From Magnetococcales bacterium (GTDB taxonomy: Bacteria; Pseudomonadota; Magnetococcia; Magnetococcales; Magnetaquicoccaceae): a DNA stretch of 41,576 bases. The stretch lies in NCBI GenBank assembly GCA_015234115.1, contig JADFWP010000022.1, positions 1-41,576 on the forward strand, in the 5' to 3' direction. Under the pieces are notes generated by a model. The model did no database searches, was not told where the DNA came from, and saw only the letters and a program-made list of their open reading frames with translations. The position numbers were made by a program, and so were the translations under genes. Below, piece after piece: positions 1-6,700 of this stretch (position 1 is the stretch's first letter; every line of letters begins with the position of its first letter).

Positions 1-195
1 CGGCTGCTTTCGCTCTCCAGAAGGAGCCGCCATCTTTTGCAGGGTGCGCAGCTTCCTGATCACTTGCCAGAAAAACGGCATCTCAGGGATGCAGGCGTTG
101 AGAGACCTGTTCCAAGGGAAATGGCCGGATTTTATGAAAATGCCCTGACCGATGCCCACTGCCATCATACGGTGGCGATGGGGTGGGCTGAATAG
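1..195 (+). CDS. possible 3' end of a gene cut by the window edge
   Basis: Reading frame 1 is open from the first base to a TAG at 193-195, giving 64 residues with no stop. The only internal ATG in a plausible position is at 121. I do not recognise the peptide; its end is rich in His, Ala and Trp. It runs opposite to the phage genes on its right, and a type A repeat follows directly after its stop, which is where these repeats usually sit (just outside a gene end). An open frame of this length in GC-rich DNA can arise by chance, so this is a weak call. Confidence 0.25.
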   Translation, partial: RLLSLSRRSRHLLQGAQLPDHLPEKRHLRDAGVERPVPREMAGFYENALTDAHCHHTVAMGWAE

Positions 196-198
196 TTA

Positions 199-272
199 CA
201 AATTTTAAAAATATTTTATTTTTAAAGTCAAAACCCTGGGGGATGAATCCCCCAGGCCCCCTCTTTTTTTTA
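199..272. repeat. type A dispersed repeat, half copy
   Basis: An AT-rich stretch is followed by the conserved TTTAAAGTCAAAACCCTGG segment, a GC-rich hairpin (235-244 pairing with 247-256) and a pyrimidine tract ending in T8. The same arrangement recurs at 6331, 10760, 18711, 26066 and 27741. This copy lies between the TAG at 193 and the stop of the last minus-strand phage gene at 279, so it separates two convergent units. A terminator role is inferred. Confidence 0.8.
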
Positions 273-278
273 AATGGT

Positions 279-644
279 TCAGATCGACAACAACCGAATG
301 GTGGCGGTGAAACGGTCATGACCCGGCCAGAGCGGAGCGACCGTCAATGCGGGTGGGGTGTCGTGACGAAACATCACCACACCGCTCCACGCCTCCCAGG
401 TGAGGGTGAAAGAGGCTCCGGCCTGGGCCGCGAGTCGGGCCAGAGCCTCCACTGTGGCGCGATCCAGCCAGGCCGCGTCGCTCTGGGCCGCCAGGGTGAT
501 CGGCATGCCACCCGACAGGCTTGTGACCCAGATCACCGGTTTTCCGCCCAGAGTTCGGACCACCGTCTGTTCAACGGGCGCGACATCGTGACGGTCGCTC
601 CACACCAACCCCTCCGGCAACACCACATCGCCAAGCTGCTTCAT
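279..644 (-). CDS. uncharacterised phage protein downstream of gp37-like gene
   Basis: This is the last gene of the leftward capsid cassette, 121 residues from the ATG at 644. A GAGGAG lies about 9 bases upstream of 644; the ATG at 650 is also in frame but is only 3 bases from that motif. The protein has no membrane segment. Its central phrase ITLAAQSDAAWLDRATVEAL followed by a 'FTLTW...V.FRH' strand pattern looks like a small beta-rich phage protein, and the start resembles proteins lying after the gp36/gp37 genes of Mu-like phages. Function is unknown; a tail or connector role is a guess from position. It is 21 bases downstream of the gp37-like gene. Confidence 0.65.
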   Translation of the reverse strand: MKQLGDVVLPEGLVWSDRHDVAPVEQTVVRTLGGKPVIWVTSLSGGMPITLAAQSDAAWLDRATVEALARLAAQAGASFTLTWEAWSGVVMFRHDTPPALTVAPLWPGHDRFTATIRLLSI

Positions 645-665
645 CCCCATGAACTCCTCATGCCC

Positions 666-1094
666 TCAGCCCCCGCCCACCCGGAGACGGGTGGCAAAAC
701 GGAGTGGAAACAAAGCCAGACCATCGGTAAACAGCGCACCGGGTGTGGTGACGAGCCGCATGGGCGCATAGCCGTCCGCCGGCTGCCAGCCGATCAACGC
801 CTGACAGACCGCCGCCAGCAACGGACCGGCCTCCTGCCGCTCTCCCGCGCCGTCCGCGACCTGACGCCCATGCCGTACCGCCACCACCGCCAGCCACAAC
901 GGCTCCAACGCCTGTTCGCCTCCTGCGCTGCCCAGGGGCTGGAAACCGTCGGCCACCAGATACAAAGCCGGTGTGGTCCCGGTTCCGGCGGGAATGCTCT
1001 TCAGCTCCCGCGCTCCGGCAACCAGCCGGAACGCGGCCACCTGGGTGCGCAAACGCGCCAGAATCAACCCCTCGGCTGCGAACAGATCCTCCAT
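666..1094 (-). CDS. Mu-like gp37 family phage protein
   Basis: A 142-residue protein starting MEDLFAAEGLILARLR. The start at 1094 is preferred over the longer frame because the upstream gene stops at 1096, leaving one base between stop and start. The pattern (an N-terminal helix with 'AEGLILARLR', a central 'PALYLVADG' strand, a 'GPLLAAVCQALIGWQP' helix and a C-terminal 'LFPLRF.T' strand) fits the family of small head-tail joining proteins called gp37 in Mu-like prophages. Such proteins are thought to sit at the neck or tail terminus. The position directly after the gp36-like gene is the usual order in Mu-like phages. Family assignment is by recall and gene order only. Confidence 0.65.
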   Translation of the reverse strand: MEDLFAAEGLILARLRTQVAAFRLVAGARELKSIPAGTGTTPALYLVADGFQPLGSAGGEQALEPLWLAVVAVRHGRQVADGAGERQEAGPLLAAVCQALIGWQPADGYAPMRLVTTPGALFTDGLALFPLRFATRLRVGGG

Positions 1095-1095
1095 G

Positions 1096-1596
1096 TCAGA
1101 CAAACCCCCGCAACGTTTGATGATCGAACAGCCGGGGCGGCGCTTCGAAGGCTGCGGCCCCGGCGCCATGCACCGCCCCTCCCACGATTCCGACCTGGCC
1201 CGCAGCCAATGCCTTGAGCCAGTTCATCGCCTGGGTGTGGCCGGCGATCACCTCTTCCGGCACCCGGTCGCGGTGCAACAGCCGTCTGGCAATGGCTCCG
1301 CACACCCTCGGCAACGGACTCCCGGCCACCTGTGCGCCGGACAAGGGGATGGCATGCCGCAAGGCGACATGGGATTCGATCAAACGGGTGGCATCGGCCA
1401 GCGCCCGTTCGATCACCCCCAGCCCGGCATCGGCGGCGGTGATCTCTTCGTCCGTGAAAGCGTCCCGCTCCCCGCGCACGATGGTCAGACGCATCAGTTC
1501 GGAAGAGACCACGGGCAACTCTTCCGGTACGGCCACCTGGGCCAACTCCCGGGCACCAAACCACAGCAACAGATCTTCGACCGAGGCGAGTGTCAT
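1096..1596 (-). CDS. Mu-like gp36 family phage protein (DUF1320)
   Basis: 166 residues. It begins 'SVEDLLLWFGARELAQ', contains an 'IERALADATRLIESHVALRHAIPL' type helix, 'LPRVCGAIARRLLHR', and 'VPEEVIAGHTQAMNWLKALAAGQV'. This order matches the DUF1320/gp36 family, small head-completion proteins of Mu-like phages. Its ATG overlaps the stop of the 68-residue gene in front of it by four bases (1593-1596), which implies translational coupling. It is followed after one base by the gp37-like gene. Length is normal for the family (about 140-170). The C-terminal 30 residues are rich in Gly and Ala and seem less conserved. Confidence 0.8.
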   Translation of the reverse strand: MTLASVEDLLLWFGARELAQVAVPEELPVVSSELMRLTIVRGERDAFTDEEITAADAGLGVIERALADATRLIESHVALRHAIPLSGAQVAGSPLPRVCGAIARRLLHRDRVPEEVIAGHTQAMNWLKALAAGQVGIVGGAVHGAGAAAFEAPPRLFDHQTLRGFV

Positions 1597-1799
1597 GCTC
1601 CTGCCTCCATGATCCGTCCCGAACGCCGTTTTCTGGCCGGAACTCCTGGCGTTTTCGGCAGTTCATCGGTGGCGCACGGGGCCACGGCGCCACAGGCCAT
1701 GGCCCGTGTGGCCGCTTCCGGCGCCATCGTCACGATGGCGCCGGGTCGATGGGTCACGCCATCGTGACGCAATGGGGTCAATACCCGGAAGTTGGCCAT
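1593..1799 (-). CDS. small Mu-like gp35-type phage protein
   Basis: A 68-residue protein (MANFRVLTPLRHDG... to the stop at 1593). It starts 5 bases after the stop of the major capsid gene and overlaps the gp36-like gene by four bases, so it is tightly packed in the cassette. The N-terminal 'FRVLTPLRHDGVTHRPGAIVTM' looks like the small beta-barrel proteins found between the capsid and gp36 genes in Mu-like phages, whose role is structural but poorly defined. The C-terminus is Pro/Arg-rich and basic. Supported mainly by context and start/stop spacing. Confidence 0.65.
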   Translation of the reverse strand: MANFRVLTPLRHDGVTHRPGAIVTMAPEAATRAMACGAVAPCATDELPKTPGVPARKRRSGRIMEAGA

Positions 1800-1804
1800 G
1801 GGGG

Positions 1805-2731
1805 TCACGCCGGATTGCGGATCAGAAAACCGGAGAGCATGCCGGTCAACACCGGCACGCGCTCGTAGGTCACGGGATAGATCCAACTGCGGGCATTGTT
1901 TTCGTAGTAGGGCCGCTCGACCAGCGGATGACCCTGCATGGTGTAGGTATAGCCGAACGAGGGATCCTCCATGCCCGAGGATTTTTCCGGGGTGTAGGCG
2001 AGAATCGCGTTGTTGCCCCAGATGTCGATGTCCGCCCCCGCGTCGTTGAAGGCCACGGCCTTGCCCACGGCCACGGTTTGCAGATCCCACAAGGCGGCGA
2101 GCATGTCGGGGGTCACCGAATCGCGGCTGGTGTACTTGAACCGTTCCACCACCTGGGGATGGCTTTTGAGCGCCGAGAAGGCGCGCGCCGACAGAACCAG
2201 GGTATTGGGATAGATTCCCACCGAAGCGCGCACCGCCTCGCGGGCGTTGTCGATGTCAGCCGAGGGGTTGGAGGCGCCATCGCTCCACTGGTCGCTGCCG
2301 GAGAGAGTCACCTTGTGGTCGTTGTCGTAGTGGTCCGGATTGGTGGCCAGGGTCGCCTGGTCATATTCCAGGGTCAAAGAGAGGGCGCGCAGGGCACCGG
2401 CCACGGAACGCTGGGCCAGATCCACGCCCGGCGCGCGGGAGGCGTCCCGTTGGTATTCGCGCGGCACCTGGGCTTCGAGGGAGTCTTGCACCAAAGCGAA
2501 ACTCTTGCCCAGAAAACCGAACTGAATGCGTCGCGTGGCCGCACCCGGCGCGCGGCGCACCTGATAGAGCTTGAAACTTTCGCGGCCAAACTCCAGCACC
2601 TGACCGCCCGAGACCTGCACCGGCACCTTGGGAAAGAGCACCTGGCCGACATGTTCGGCGTGACGATAACCCTGGGCGATTTCGGTCAGAACCGGATCGA
2701 TCACCCGCACCTGATTGGGGGACATGAGCAT
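1805..2731 (-). CDS. phage major capsid protein
   Basis: 308 residues, typical for a capsid protein of Mu-like/transposable siphophages. The N-terminus 'PNQVRVIDPVLTEIAQGYRH' is the arm region; the middle has 'GVDLAQRSVAGALRALSL' and 'DNAREAVRASVGIYPNTLVL', and the C-terminal half carries 'LWDLQTVAVGKAVAFN', 'IWGNNAILAYTP' and 'YYENNARSWIYPVTYE', the run seen in this HK97-fold group. It would form the icosahedral head shell. It lies after the decoration protein gene and before the gp35/gp36-type genes, the standard order. AAGGAG is about 10 bases before the ATG at 2731. No frameshift or truncation is seen. Confidence 0.88.
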   Translation of the reverse strand: MLMSPNQVRVIDPVLTEIAQGYRHAEHVGQVLFPKVPVQVSGGQVLEFGRESFKLYQVRRAPGAATRRIQFGFLGKSFALVQDSLEAQVPREYQRDASRAPGVDLAQRSVAGALRALSLTLEYDQATLATNPDHYDNDHKVTLSGSDQWSDGASNPSADIDNAREAVRASVGIYPNTLVLSARAFSALKSHPQVVERFKYTSRDSVTPDMLAALWDLQTVAVGKAVAFNDAGADIDIWGNNAILAYTPEKSSGMEDPSFGYTYTMQGHPLVERPYYENNARSWIYPVTYERVPVLTGMLSGFLIRNPA

Positions 2732-2755
2732 GATGAAGGGACTCCTTGTTGGAAA

Positions 2756-3175
2756 TTAACGGCGCAAGAGGATTTCGATGAACTCGCCGGCACCCGAGGC
2801 CGGTTGCAGGGCATCGCCAAAGACGAACTCCGGGGAATCGCCGCCGGCGAGAATCGTCCCGTTGGCCGCCGAGCTGGTGACCGGGGTGGCGCCCGCCGCC
2901 ACCTGCAAGAGCGAGGTGGCGGGGATGGCGCGGCCCTGGGTATCGGCGATCAGAGGTGCGCCCAGAGCGATGGCGGCACCGGTTTCCACGACGGCTGTGC
3001 CATGCGTGACCACGGCCAGGGCGCTGCCGGTGGTGGCGGCGGTCATGGCGATTCCCATGGGTTTGCCACCCGTGGTGGCGATGACCGCGCCATCGAATCC
3101 CACGGCGCGGCAGGCCGGGATCGTTGCCGATGCCATGACGGTCAGGGTCAGGATGGAAATGCTTTGTTGGCTCAT
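2756..3175 (-). CDS. capsid decoration protein (DUF2190-like)
   Basis: 139 residues, dominated by Ala, Gly, Thr and Val in alternating strand patterns. 'RAVGFDGAVIATTGGKPMGIA' near the start and 'GAAIALGAPLIADTQGRAI' in the middle are typical of the DUF2190 family, small trimeric proteins that sit on the outside of phage heads and stabilise them. It lies between the protease and major capsid genes as in many tailed phages. AGGAG precedes the ATG by about 10 bases. Complete. Confidence 0.75.
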   Translation of the reverse strand: MSQQSISILTLTVMASATIPACRAVGFDGAVIATTGGKPMGIAMTAATTGSALAVVTHGTAVVETGAAIALGAPLIADTQGRAIPATSLLQVAAGATPVTSSAANGTILAGGDSPEFVFGDALQPASGAGEFIEILLRR

Positions 3176-3191
3176 GATGGTTGGTCTCCTG

Positions 3192-4193
3192 TTATGCGCT
3201 CACGGCCAGCGCGGCGGTGAGGTAGTCGGTGTGATGGGCGTTGGCATAGGCGAGAATCCGGGCATGCTCTTGCAATCCGTCGGGATCCACGGCATAGCCC
3301 TGGGGCACCTGGAACCGCAGGGCTTTGGTGCCGGGGGAGCGTTCCGGGGTCTGTTCGGCATAGTTCACCTGGGGGGGCAGCTCCTTGAGGAATCCTTCGA
3401 GAAAGGCGCGTTTGTTGTGTCCTTCGGCGAATTCGACCACGCCGGATTCCGACAGAAAGAGCAGAAAGGCGATCAGGCCGTCGCGGAAGCGGGGCAGGAT
3501 GCGTCCCTCGGCGATCAGGGCATCGACGAAGGCTTCCGCCCGTTGCTGGCGGTCTTCGGCTTCGGCCTGACGCAGCGTCTCTTCGCGGGCGGCGAGCTGT
3601 TGATCCTGTTCGGCGAAGCGCGCCTCGCGGGTAGTGAGTTCCTGTTGCAGACGGGTCAGTTGTTCCAGGCGTTGTTGCCAATCCTGTTCAGCGGGTGTGG
3701 TGTGCATGCCAGACTCCATGGGGGGTTGAGGCGTGGGCAGGGCCAATCCCTCGCCCACGGCGTGATGCGCCGGGTCATCGGTTTCGGAAAACTGGACCTG
3801 GGGCATGCCCTTGACCGCCGGGGGTTGCGCCCCGAGCAGCCCGACGTGGCGCGGATAAAAGACGCCGGGAAAGGGATTGCCTGCTCCGTCGGGGGTGTAG
3901 AAACTGGTCGAGACGTTGCGATAGCGTCCGGCTTGCACCAGTTCGACCACCTGGGGATCCAGATCGGTCAGGGTGGCCATGAGGGTGCCGTTCTCCAAAG
4001 AGAGTGCGGCCACCCAGCCCCAGGCCGGGGCGTCGTGACGCGGGTGTCCGATGACCAGCGGCGCTTTCCAGCGTGCCGGGTCATAGGCTGCGACCGTGCG
4101 TTCCAGGTCGGCATCGGTGATTATCAGGGTCGTGCCGTTTTGGTCGGCGTGACGACCAGACTTGAAAATGGCGATGAGATGAGGTGCGTTCAT
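3192..4193 (-). CDS. Mu I-like phage head maturation protease/scaffold
   Basis: 333 residues from the ATG at 4193 (MNAPHLIAIFKSGRH). The N-terminal half contains 'APLVIGHPRHDAPAWGWVAAL', 'TLTDLDPQVVELVQAGRYRNVSTSFY' and 'GVFYPRHVGLLGAQPPAVKGM', the signature of the Mu I protein family of capsid proteases. The C-terminal half has a long Glu/Gln/Arg-rich predicted coiled coil (roughly residues 180-225), consistent with a built-in scaffold that is removed during maturation. It is the first gene of the cassette. A portal or terminase would be expected upstream in an intact prophage; instead a host-like gene begins on the other strand 170 bases away. Confidence 0.85.
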   Translation of the reverse strand: MNAPHLIAIFKSGRHADQNGTTLIITDADLERTVAAYDPARWKAPLVIGHPRHDAPAWGWVAALSLENGTLMATLTDLDPQVVELVQAGRYRNVSTSFYTPDGAGNPFPGVFYPRHVGLLGAQPPAVKGMPQVQFSETDDPAHHAVGEGLALPTPQPPMESGMHTTPAEQDWQQRLEQLTRLQQELTTREARFAEQDQQLAAREETLRQAEAEDRQQRAEAFVDALIAEGRILPRFRDGLIAFLLFLSESGVVEFAEGHNKRAFLEGFLKELPPQVNYAEQTPERSPGTKALRFQVPQGYAVDPDGLQEHARILAYANAHHTDYLTAALAVSA

Positions 4194-4277
4194 GGGCAGG
4201 AAGTATGGGGCGGCTGGCCGGAAAAGATCATGCGCAGCGGTTCGGCATTTTTTTTCAAGCGTTTTTCCCGCCATCTG

Positions 4278-4286
4278 TGCTACAAT
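4278..4286 (+). promoter_or_regulatory. extended -10 promoter candidate for the YbjN-family gene
   Basis: TGCTACAAT is an extended -10 element (TGn plus TACAAT). No good -35 box lies at 16-18 bases, as expected of extended -10 promoters. Transcription would start near 4293 and give a leader of about 70 bases before the ATG at 4364. Sequence match only. Confidence 0.35.
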
Positions 4287-4363
4287 GGCTCGTGTGGCGC
4301 GCTGTTGGTCGAATGAGGCGCGTTGCTTGTGGAAGATCATTCTCTCAAATCAGCGAGGGCTTT

Positions 4364-4876
4364 ATGGGTCAGTCGCACGATCAGCTCCCCTCTTTGGAGG
4401 AAGTCGAACTGGATAACCCGATGGGCGCGGTGGAAGAATTCACCATCAGCCAGGACTGGAACGCCGAACGGACCAACGAGTACGAACTCTGGGCCGAAAT
4501 GCCCGGACAGTGGGGTCATCAACGTCTTTGGGTCGCTTTCCACGAAGAGACCGGTTATTTGCAATTCAATGCCTACATGAACCTGAAAATCCCGCAGAGG
4601 TTCATGTCCGTGGCGGCCCAGACCATCACCCTGATGAACGAACGGGTCTGGCTGGGTCATTTCGAGATTTGGCACGAGGAGCGCACCCCGGTCTTTCGGG
4701 TGGTGATGCCGTTGCGTGGCGCGGAGTTGCAGCCTGAGCAACTGGAAGATGTCATCGCGGCCATCGAAGAGGAGACCGAGCGGTTTCATCCGGCTTTGCA
4801 ATGGGTGGTCTGGGGCGGCAAAACCCCGGAAGAGGCCATTGCCGCCGCTTTGGTCGATACCGAGGGCGAAGCCTGA
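4364..4876 (+). CDS. YbjN domain-containing protein
   Basis: 170 residues. GAGGG lies 4 bases before the ATG at 4364. The protein is acidic and soluble, with 'ISQDWNAERTNEYELWAEMPGQW', 'LQFNAYMNLKIP', 'ITLMNERVWLGHFEIW' and 'PVFRVVMPLRG' in the order seen in the YbjN superfamily, which has a type III secretion chaperone-like fold. These proteins are widespread in alphaproteobacteria and their role is not settled; E. coli YbjN affects motility and stress phenotypes. It is followed after 49 bases by the binding-protein gene on the same strand. There is no sign that it belongs to the neighbouring phage cassette. Confidence 0.85.
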   Translation: MGQSHDQLPSLEEVELDNPMGAVEEFTISQDWNAERTNEYELWAEMPGQWGHQRLWVAFHEETGYLQFNAYMNLKIPQRFMSVAAQTITLMNERVWLGHFEIWHEERTPVFRVVMPLRGAELQPEQLEDVIAAIEEETERFHPALQWVVWGGKTPEEAIAAALVDTEGEA

Positions 4877-4925
4877 TCCGGGAACGCGGGTTAAAATTTT
4901 GTATCGATCGAGAGGGAGTCGCGGC

Positions 4926-6053
4926 ATGAATCATTGGCGCAAGGGGGGGGTGGCCCTGATGGTGTGGGCGTTGTTGGGTGGCGTCGGCTTCCAGCAGGGC
5001 TGGGCCGGAACCATCAAGATCGGCGTGGCAGGCCCATTGTCCGGTCCCCAGGCCGCCTTTGGCGAGCAGTTCTGGCGCGGAGCGGAACAGGCGGCCAAGG
5101 ATCTCAACGCCCAGGGCGGAATCAACGGCGATACCATCGAACTGGTCAAGGGGGATGACGCCTGCGAACCCAAACAGGCGGTGGCGGTGGCCAACCGGCT
5201 GGTGGATTTCGATCATGTTTCGGCGGTGGTGGGCCATTTTTGTTCCTCTTCCACCATTCCGGCCTTCGAGGTCTATGCCGAAGCGGGCATTCTCTCCATG
5301 ACCCCGGCCTCCACCAATCCCATGGTCACGGAACGCAATCTGCCCACGGTTTTTCGCAGTTGCGGTCGTGACGATCAGCAGGGGGTGGTGGGTGCCGAGT
5401 TCGTGGTCAAACAGTTGAAGGCCCAGCGGGTGGCGGTGCTGCACGACAAGGATACTTATGGTCAGGGGTTGGCCGACTCCATGAAGGCCCATCTGGCCAC
5501 GCTCGGGCAGAAAGAGGTGTTGTACGAGGGGTTGACCCGTGGCGAGAAGGATTTCAATGCCCTGGTCACCAAACTTCGTTCGGTGCAGGCGGATGCGGTC
5601 TATTTCGGCGGTCTGCACAGCGAAGCCGGTCCTCTGGTGCGGCAGATGCGTGAACAGGGGTTGCATGTGCCGTTGATCTCCGGGGATGGCATCATGTCCG
5701 AAACTTTCGTCACCTCGGCTGGCGGACCGAAATTCGTGGACGGGGTGTTCATGACCTTCGGGGCGGATCCGCGCAAGATTCCGGCGGGCAAGGCTTTGGT
5801 CGAGACCTTCCGCAAGGCGGGTTATGAGCCGGAAGGGTATACGCTTTATTCTTATGCCACGGTGCAGGCGATTGCGGCGGCGATGCGGGCCACCCATTCA
5901 AAGGAAGGGAACAAACTCGCCGCCTGGCTGAAAGCCAATCCGGTGGAGACCGTCATGGGCAGCAAGTCCTGGAACGACAAGGGCGATCTCAAGATTTCCG
6001 ACTATGTGATGTATCGTTGGACCACGGAAGGCAAATACGAAGAGCTGCCCTGA
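4926..6053 (+). CDS. branched-chain amino acid ABC transporter substrate-binding protein (LivJ/LivK type)
   Basis: 375 residues with an N-terminal signal peptide (Arg5, Lys6, a hydrophobic stretch to about residue 25, cleavage near AGT). The mature part starts 'TIKIGVAGPLSGPQAAFGEQ', the classic opening of the Leu/Ile/Val-binding family, and continues with 'GGINGDTIELVKGDDAC', 'VVGHFCSSSTIPA' and 'TDEGKYEELP'-like end segments. It should bind a branched-chain or other aliphatic amino acid in the periplasm. No permease or ATPase genes follow, so it is an orphan that must use components encoded elsewhere. A strong terminator lies 24 bases after the stop. GAGGGAG precedes the ATG. Confidence 0.92.
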   Translation: MNHWRKGGVALMVWALLGGVGFQQGWAGTIKIGVAGPLSGPQAAFGEQFWRGAEQAAKDLNAQGGINGDTIELVKGDDACEPKQAVAVANRLVDFDHVSAVVGHFCSSSTIPAFEVYAEAGILSMTPASTNPMVTERNLPTVFRSCGRDDQQGVVGAEFVVKQLKAQRVAVLHDKDTYGQGLADSMKAHLATLGQKEVLYEGLTRGEKDFNALVTKLRSVQADAVYFGGLHSEAGPLVRQMREQGLHVPLISGDGIMSETFVTSAGGPKFVDGVFMTFGADPRKIPAGKALVETFRKAGYEPEGYTLYSYATVQAIAAAMRATHSKEGNKLAAWLKANPVETVMGSKSWNDKGDLKISDYVMYRWTTEGKYEELP

Positions 6054-6076
6054 GCCAGGCGTCAATCTTGAAAGAC

Positions 6077-6120
6077 AAAGAGAGGGTCTGGGGGGCTTCC
6101 CCCAGACCCTCTCTTTGGTT
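6077..6120 (+). terminator. rho-independent terminator after the binding-protein gene
   Basis: An 18-bp perfect stem (6077-6094 with 6099-6116) with a GCTT loop is followed by a T-rich tract. The stem core (GAGAGGGTCTGGGGG) is the same motif that forms the outer arm of the type A repeats, so this terminator may be a derived half of that repeat family. Confidence 0.85.
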
Positions 6121-6157
6121 TTGCTGTTCAAACCGTGCGTGGCGTGATCTGTCATTT

Positions 6158-6322
6158 GTCCGTGGGGTCCAGGGGCCATTGGCCCCTGGTGGGGTCCAGG
6201 GGCGAAGCCCTTGGGACTTGGCCTTTGGCCTTTGGCGCGTTTTGCCGCAGGCGCGCCCTCTGGTCGCCGGAGGCGACGCCTTTGGGCCAGAAACGCATCA
6301 TCCCGGAATGGTTGCGGTTTAA
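6158..6322. repeat. type B dispersed repeat
   Basis: A composite of short palindromes: a GGGGCCA/TGGCCCC hairpin, a second GGGGTCC block, then GGGGCGAAGCCC, a GCGCGCC block, a GTCGCCGGAGGCGAC hairpin and an ATGGTTGCGGTTTAAA end. The same string of blocks recurs at 10431-10590 and inverted at 10589-10735. It holds no convincing gene. It lies between the livK-type terminator and the type A half copy. Confidence 0.85.
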
Positions 6323-6330
6323 AAGTAAAT

Positions 6331-6399
6331 CATTGTAAATATTTTTTGTTTAAAGTCAAAACCCTGGGGGAAGAATCCCCCAGGCCCTCTCTTTTTTTT
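6331..6399. repeat. type A dispersed repeat, half copy
   Basis: AT-rich stretch, TTTAAAGTCAAAACCCTGG, a GC hairpin with an AAGAAT loop region and a terminal T8. It ends 7 bases before the stop codon of the convergent minus-strand gene at 6406. Confidence 0.8.
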
Positions 6400-6405
6400 C
6401 GATAT

Positions 6406-6696
6406 TTACGGCGTTGCCGTTGTGCCACGGAACCCGAGCATCTCCAGATTGACCGCATCCGGCACCTGGGATGGCGGGTGGCGCAGGGGATTGAGTTCGG
6501 GCAGCAGGCGTTGCATGGTGTTCCGGGTCGCTTCGGTCACCACGGGTGACTCTTTGGCCGCTCCGGCTGTGGGCAGCACCAGGAGCGGTTGGGTGGCGGA
6601 CGGTTGCATGGAGGAGAACAGGAAGCCAAAGCTGGTGATGATCACGGCGGCGGCGATCAGCCCTGTGGAGACCAGACCCAGTTGTTTTGTTTTCAT
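6406..6696 (-). CDS. small single-span membrane protein of the pilus assembly operon
   Basis: 96 residues starting MKTKQLGLVSTGL. One hydrophobic segment (about residues 8-30) follows a short positive N-terminus, so the rest of the protein should be periplasmic. The remainder is Pro-rich ('PLRHPPSQVP'). GGGAG lies about 8 bases before the ATG and the gene starts 4 bases after the PilM/PilN-like gene, so it is the third gene of that operon. Position suggests a PilP- or MshK-like accessory protein of the inner-membrane alignment complex, but sequence alone does not show this. Confidence 0.7.
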   Translation of the reverse strand: MKTKQLGLVSTGLIAAAVIITSFGFLFSSMQPSATQPLLVLPTAGAAKESPVVTEATRNTMQRLLPELNPLRHPPSQVPDAVNLEMLGFRGTTATP

Positions 6697-6700
6697 GGGG

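Noticed and set aside
1805..2731. Encapsulin nanocompartment shell
   Set aside because: The protein has the length and neighbours of a Mu-like phage capsid (protease, decoration, gp36 and gp37 types), and no cargo enzyme gene is beside it.
1706..3220. 504-residue plus-strand frame over the capsid genes
   Set aside because: Antisense to the major capsid and decoration proteins, both well supported.
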